DNA of 7,524 nt, from the NCBI GenBank assembly GCA_900754175.1, contig CAAEBS010000091.1, positions 1 to 7,524 of the forward strand, written 5' to 3'. The notes beneath the pieces are model-generated. The model was not told the origin of the DNA. It was given only the letters and a program-made list of their open reading frames with translations, and did no database searches. The position numbers and the translations under genes are program-made. Below, piece after piece: positions 6,125 to 7,524 of this stretch. Within the stretch, counting starts at the first letter, position 1. The number at the start of each line of letters is the position of its first letter. The DNA is from Clostridia bacterium. Its GTDB lineage: Bacteria; Bacillota; Clostridia; Oscillospirales; CAG-272.

Positions 6125-7023
6125 CACTGTCCGGGTGGCGGCTGGACAATCCGGTGATCCCGGCAAGCGGAACTTTCGGCTTCGGGCGGGAGTTTGCCGG
6201 GCTTTACGATATCAATTGCCTTGGCTCCTTTTCGTTCAAGGGAACGACGAGGGAGGCGAGGTTCGGCAATCCCACGCCACGCATTGCCGAATGTACGGCG
6301 GGTATCATCAATTCGGTAGGCTTGCAGAATCCGGGTGTGGAGCACGTGATCGCACACGAGCTTCCCGCCATGAAGCAGTATTTTCACAAGAAGGTGATTG
6401 CCAACGTCAGCGGCTTTTCGGTGGAGGACTACGCCGAATGTTGCCGGTTGCTCGGCGCACAGGAGCAGGTGGGAATGCTGGAGGTGAATATCAGCTGTCC
6501 CAACGTGCACAACGGCGGCATGAGCTTCGGCACCACGCCGCAGGCGGCGGCAGAGGTGACCCGGGCGGTCCGGGCAGTGACCGACAAGCCGGTTTATATC
6601 AAGCTCAGCCCCAACGTCACCGACATCGTGAGCATTGCCCGTGCCTGCGAGGAGGCGGGAGCCGACGGAATCAGCATGATCAACACTCTGCTGGGAATGC
6701 GGATAGATCCGAAAAGCCGCCGTCCGGTGATTGCCAACAAAATGGGCGGCTATTCGGGAAAGGCGATCTTTCCGGTGGCGCTCCGGATGGTATATCAGGT
6801 GTACGAGGCGGTGAAAATTCCCATAATCGGCATGGGGGGGATTTCCCGTGCGGAGGACGTGGTGGAAATGATGCTGGCGGGCGCTTCGGCAATTCAGGTG
6901 GGAACGGCAAACCTGACAGACCCTTACGTTTGCCGGGATATCGTCCGGGACCTGCCGGACGTCATGAAAAAATACGGAATTGAAAAATTAAGTGAAATAA
7001 CGGGAGGTGCTCATTTTGGGTAA
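6106..7023 (+). CDS. pyrD: PyrD: dihydroorotate dehydrogenase class 1B, catalytic FMN subunit
   Basis: 305 residues, typical for the class 1B catalytic subunit. It oxidises dihydroorotate to orotate and hands electrons to PyrK. Visible motifs: NPVIPASGTFGFG at 15-27; K45 in FKGTTRE; FGNPTPRIAE at 53-62; the substrate-binding NSVGLQNPG at 69-77; NISCPNV at 128-134, with C131 as the catalytic base, which marks class 1 as opposed to the serine of class 2; YIKLSPN at 164-170; and FMN phosphate-binding segments IGMGGI at 241-246 and VGTA at 265-268. There is no membrane-anchoring N-terminal extension, as expected for a cytosolic NAD-linked enzyme. The start overlaps pyrK by 19 bases. The stop overlaps the pyrF start. 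PyrK and PyrD act as a heterotetramer in the family, so coupled translation would favour equal amounts. Confidence 0.96.
   Translation: MADTSVTLSGWRLDNPVIPASGTFGFGREFAGLYDINCLGSFSFKGTTREARFGNPTPRIAECTAGIINSVGLQNPGVEHVIAHELPAMKQYFHKKVIANVSGFSVEDYAECCRLLGAQEQVGMLEVNISCPNVHNGGMSFGTTPQAAAEVTRAVRAVTDKPVYIKLSPNVTDIVSIARACEEAGADGISMINTLLGMRIDPKSRRPVIANKMGGYSGKAIFPVALRMVYQVYEAVKIPIIGMGGISRAEDVVEMMLAGASAIQVGTANLTDPYVCRDIVRDLPDVMKKYGIEKLSEITGGAHFG
7002..7007 (+). promoter_or_regulatory. Ribosome binding site that fixes the TTG start of pyrF
   Basis: GGGAGG lies 8 bases before the TTG at 7016. The next candidate start in frame, GTG at 7028, is 20 bases away, too far for this site. No ATG occurs in frame near the expected N-terminus. 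Confidence 0.75.
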
Positions 7024-7524
7024 GGATGTGATCGTTGCCTGCGACTTTGCGGGCAGAGGAGAGGTGCTGGATTTTCTGGAGCTGTTCCGGGGGAAAAAGC
7101 CGTTTGTCAAGATCGGAATGGAACTGTTTTATGCGGAGGGACCGCAGATCGTCCGGGAGATCCGGCAGAGAGGACATAAGATCTTTCTGGATCTCAAACT
7201 GCACGATATTCCGAACACGGTGAAAAAGGCAATGCGTGTCCTTTCGGGGCTGGACGTGGATATGTGCAACCTGCACGCCGCCGGAACGATTCCCATGATG
7301 CAGGCGGCGCTGGAGGGGCTGATCCGCCCCGACGGGACCCGACCGCTTCTCATCGCCGTAACGCAGCTGACCTCCACCGACCAGGCGCACCTGGAGGAGG
7401 ATCTGCTCATCCGGGAACCGATGGAGCAGGTGGTGATGCACTATGCGCAGAACGCCGCCCGGGCAGGGCTTGACGGCGTGGTGTGCTCGCCGCTGGAGGC
7501 AAAGCGGGTGCACGAGGCGTGCGG
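7016..7524 (+). CDS. pyrF: PyrF: orotidine-5'-phosphate decarboxylase (partial, cut by the right edge)
   Basis: 169 codons are visible from a TTG start, followed by two bases of the next codon; the family is about 235-245 residues, so the last third is off the window. The enzyme decarboxylates OMP to UMP, the last step of the pathway. It belongs to the group found in Bacillus rather than the longer divergent group. The catalytic Lys-Asp-Lys-Asp array is visible as K32 (FVKIGMELF) and D59, K61 and D64 in FLDLKLHDIPNT (57-68). Further matches are NLHAAG at 85-90, MMQAALEGL at 94-102, LIAVTQLTS at 112-120 and GLDGVVCS at 151-158. The N-terminal residues VIVACDFA give the start of the barrel. The start codon overlaps the end of pyrD by 8 bases, so translation is probably coupled. 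In related operons pyrE follows, which cannot be seen here. Confidence 0.94.
   Translation, partial: MGKDVIVACDFAGRGEVLDFLELFRGKKPFVKIGMELFYAEGPQIVREIRQRGHKIFLDLKLHDIPNTVKKAMRVLSGLDVDMCNLHAAGTIPMMQAALEGLIRPDGTRPLLIAVTQLTSTDQAHLEEDLLIREPMEQVVMHYAQNAARAGLDGVVCSPLEAKRVHEAC

Noticed and set aside
1..7524. CRISPR array, insertion sequence, or new defence or mobile system
   Set aside because: No direct repeat array, transposase or integrase is present. Nearly the whole window is accounted for by a standard pyrimidine operon.

Overview
The window is a de novo pyrimidine (UMP) biosynthesis operon, all on the + strand, read from its promoter into a sixth gene cut by the right edge. The order is pyrR - pyrC - carB - pyrK - pyrD - pyrF. 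The content points to a fairly GC-rich Bacillota of the Clostridia type. PyrR attenuation, the PyrK/PyrD class 1B dihydroorotate dehydrogenase pair, strong GGAGG-type ribosome binding sites and a TTG start all fit that group. I cannot name a genus from sequence alone.

Layout: bases 1-204 hold no gene I can support. They contain a tRNA-like antisense motif at the left edge and a long imperfect palindrome near 150-179. A textbook promoter follows (TTGACA, 17 bp, TATAAT, plus an extended -10 TGG). Next is a leader of about 140 nt ending in a strong intrinsic terminator (342-367). The terminator's 3' arm, GGCAAGAT, occurs a second time upstream at 289-296, so the leader can form a competing antiterminator. 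This is the architecture of a transcription attenuator, presumably controlled by the PyrR encoded just downstream, but the classical PyrR-binding loop is not clearly present.

The genes then follow closely: pyrR (382-918), pyrC (945-2147), carB (2198-5371), pyrK (5381-6124), pyrD (6106-7023, overlapping pyrK by 19 nt) and pyrF (7016 to the edge, TTG start, overlapping pyrD by 8 nt). Together they encode the regulator, the large subunit of carbamoyl phosphate synthase, dihydroorotase, the two subunits of the NAD-linked dihydroorotate dehydrogenase, and OMP decarboxylase. Three parts of the pathway are absent from the visible stretch: carA (glutaminase subunit), pyrB (aspartate transcarbamoylase) and pyrE (orotate phosphoribosyltransferase). 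The last may lie beyond the right edge. carA and pyrB must lie elsewhere if the pathway is complete.

Nothing here is a wholly new system. The points most worth a second look are the attenuator with its divergent binding loop, the missing carA/pyrB, the dihydroorotase with an unusually short and atypical N-terminus, and the odd sequence left of the promoter.
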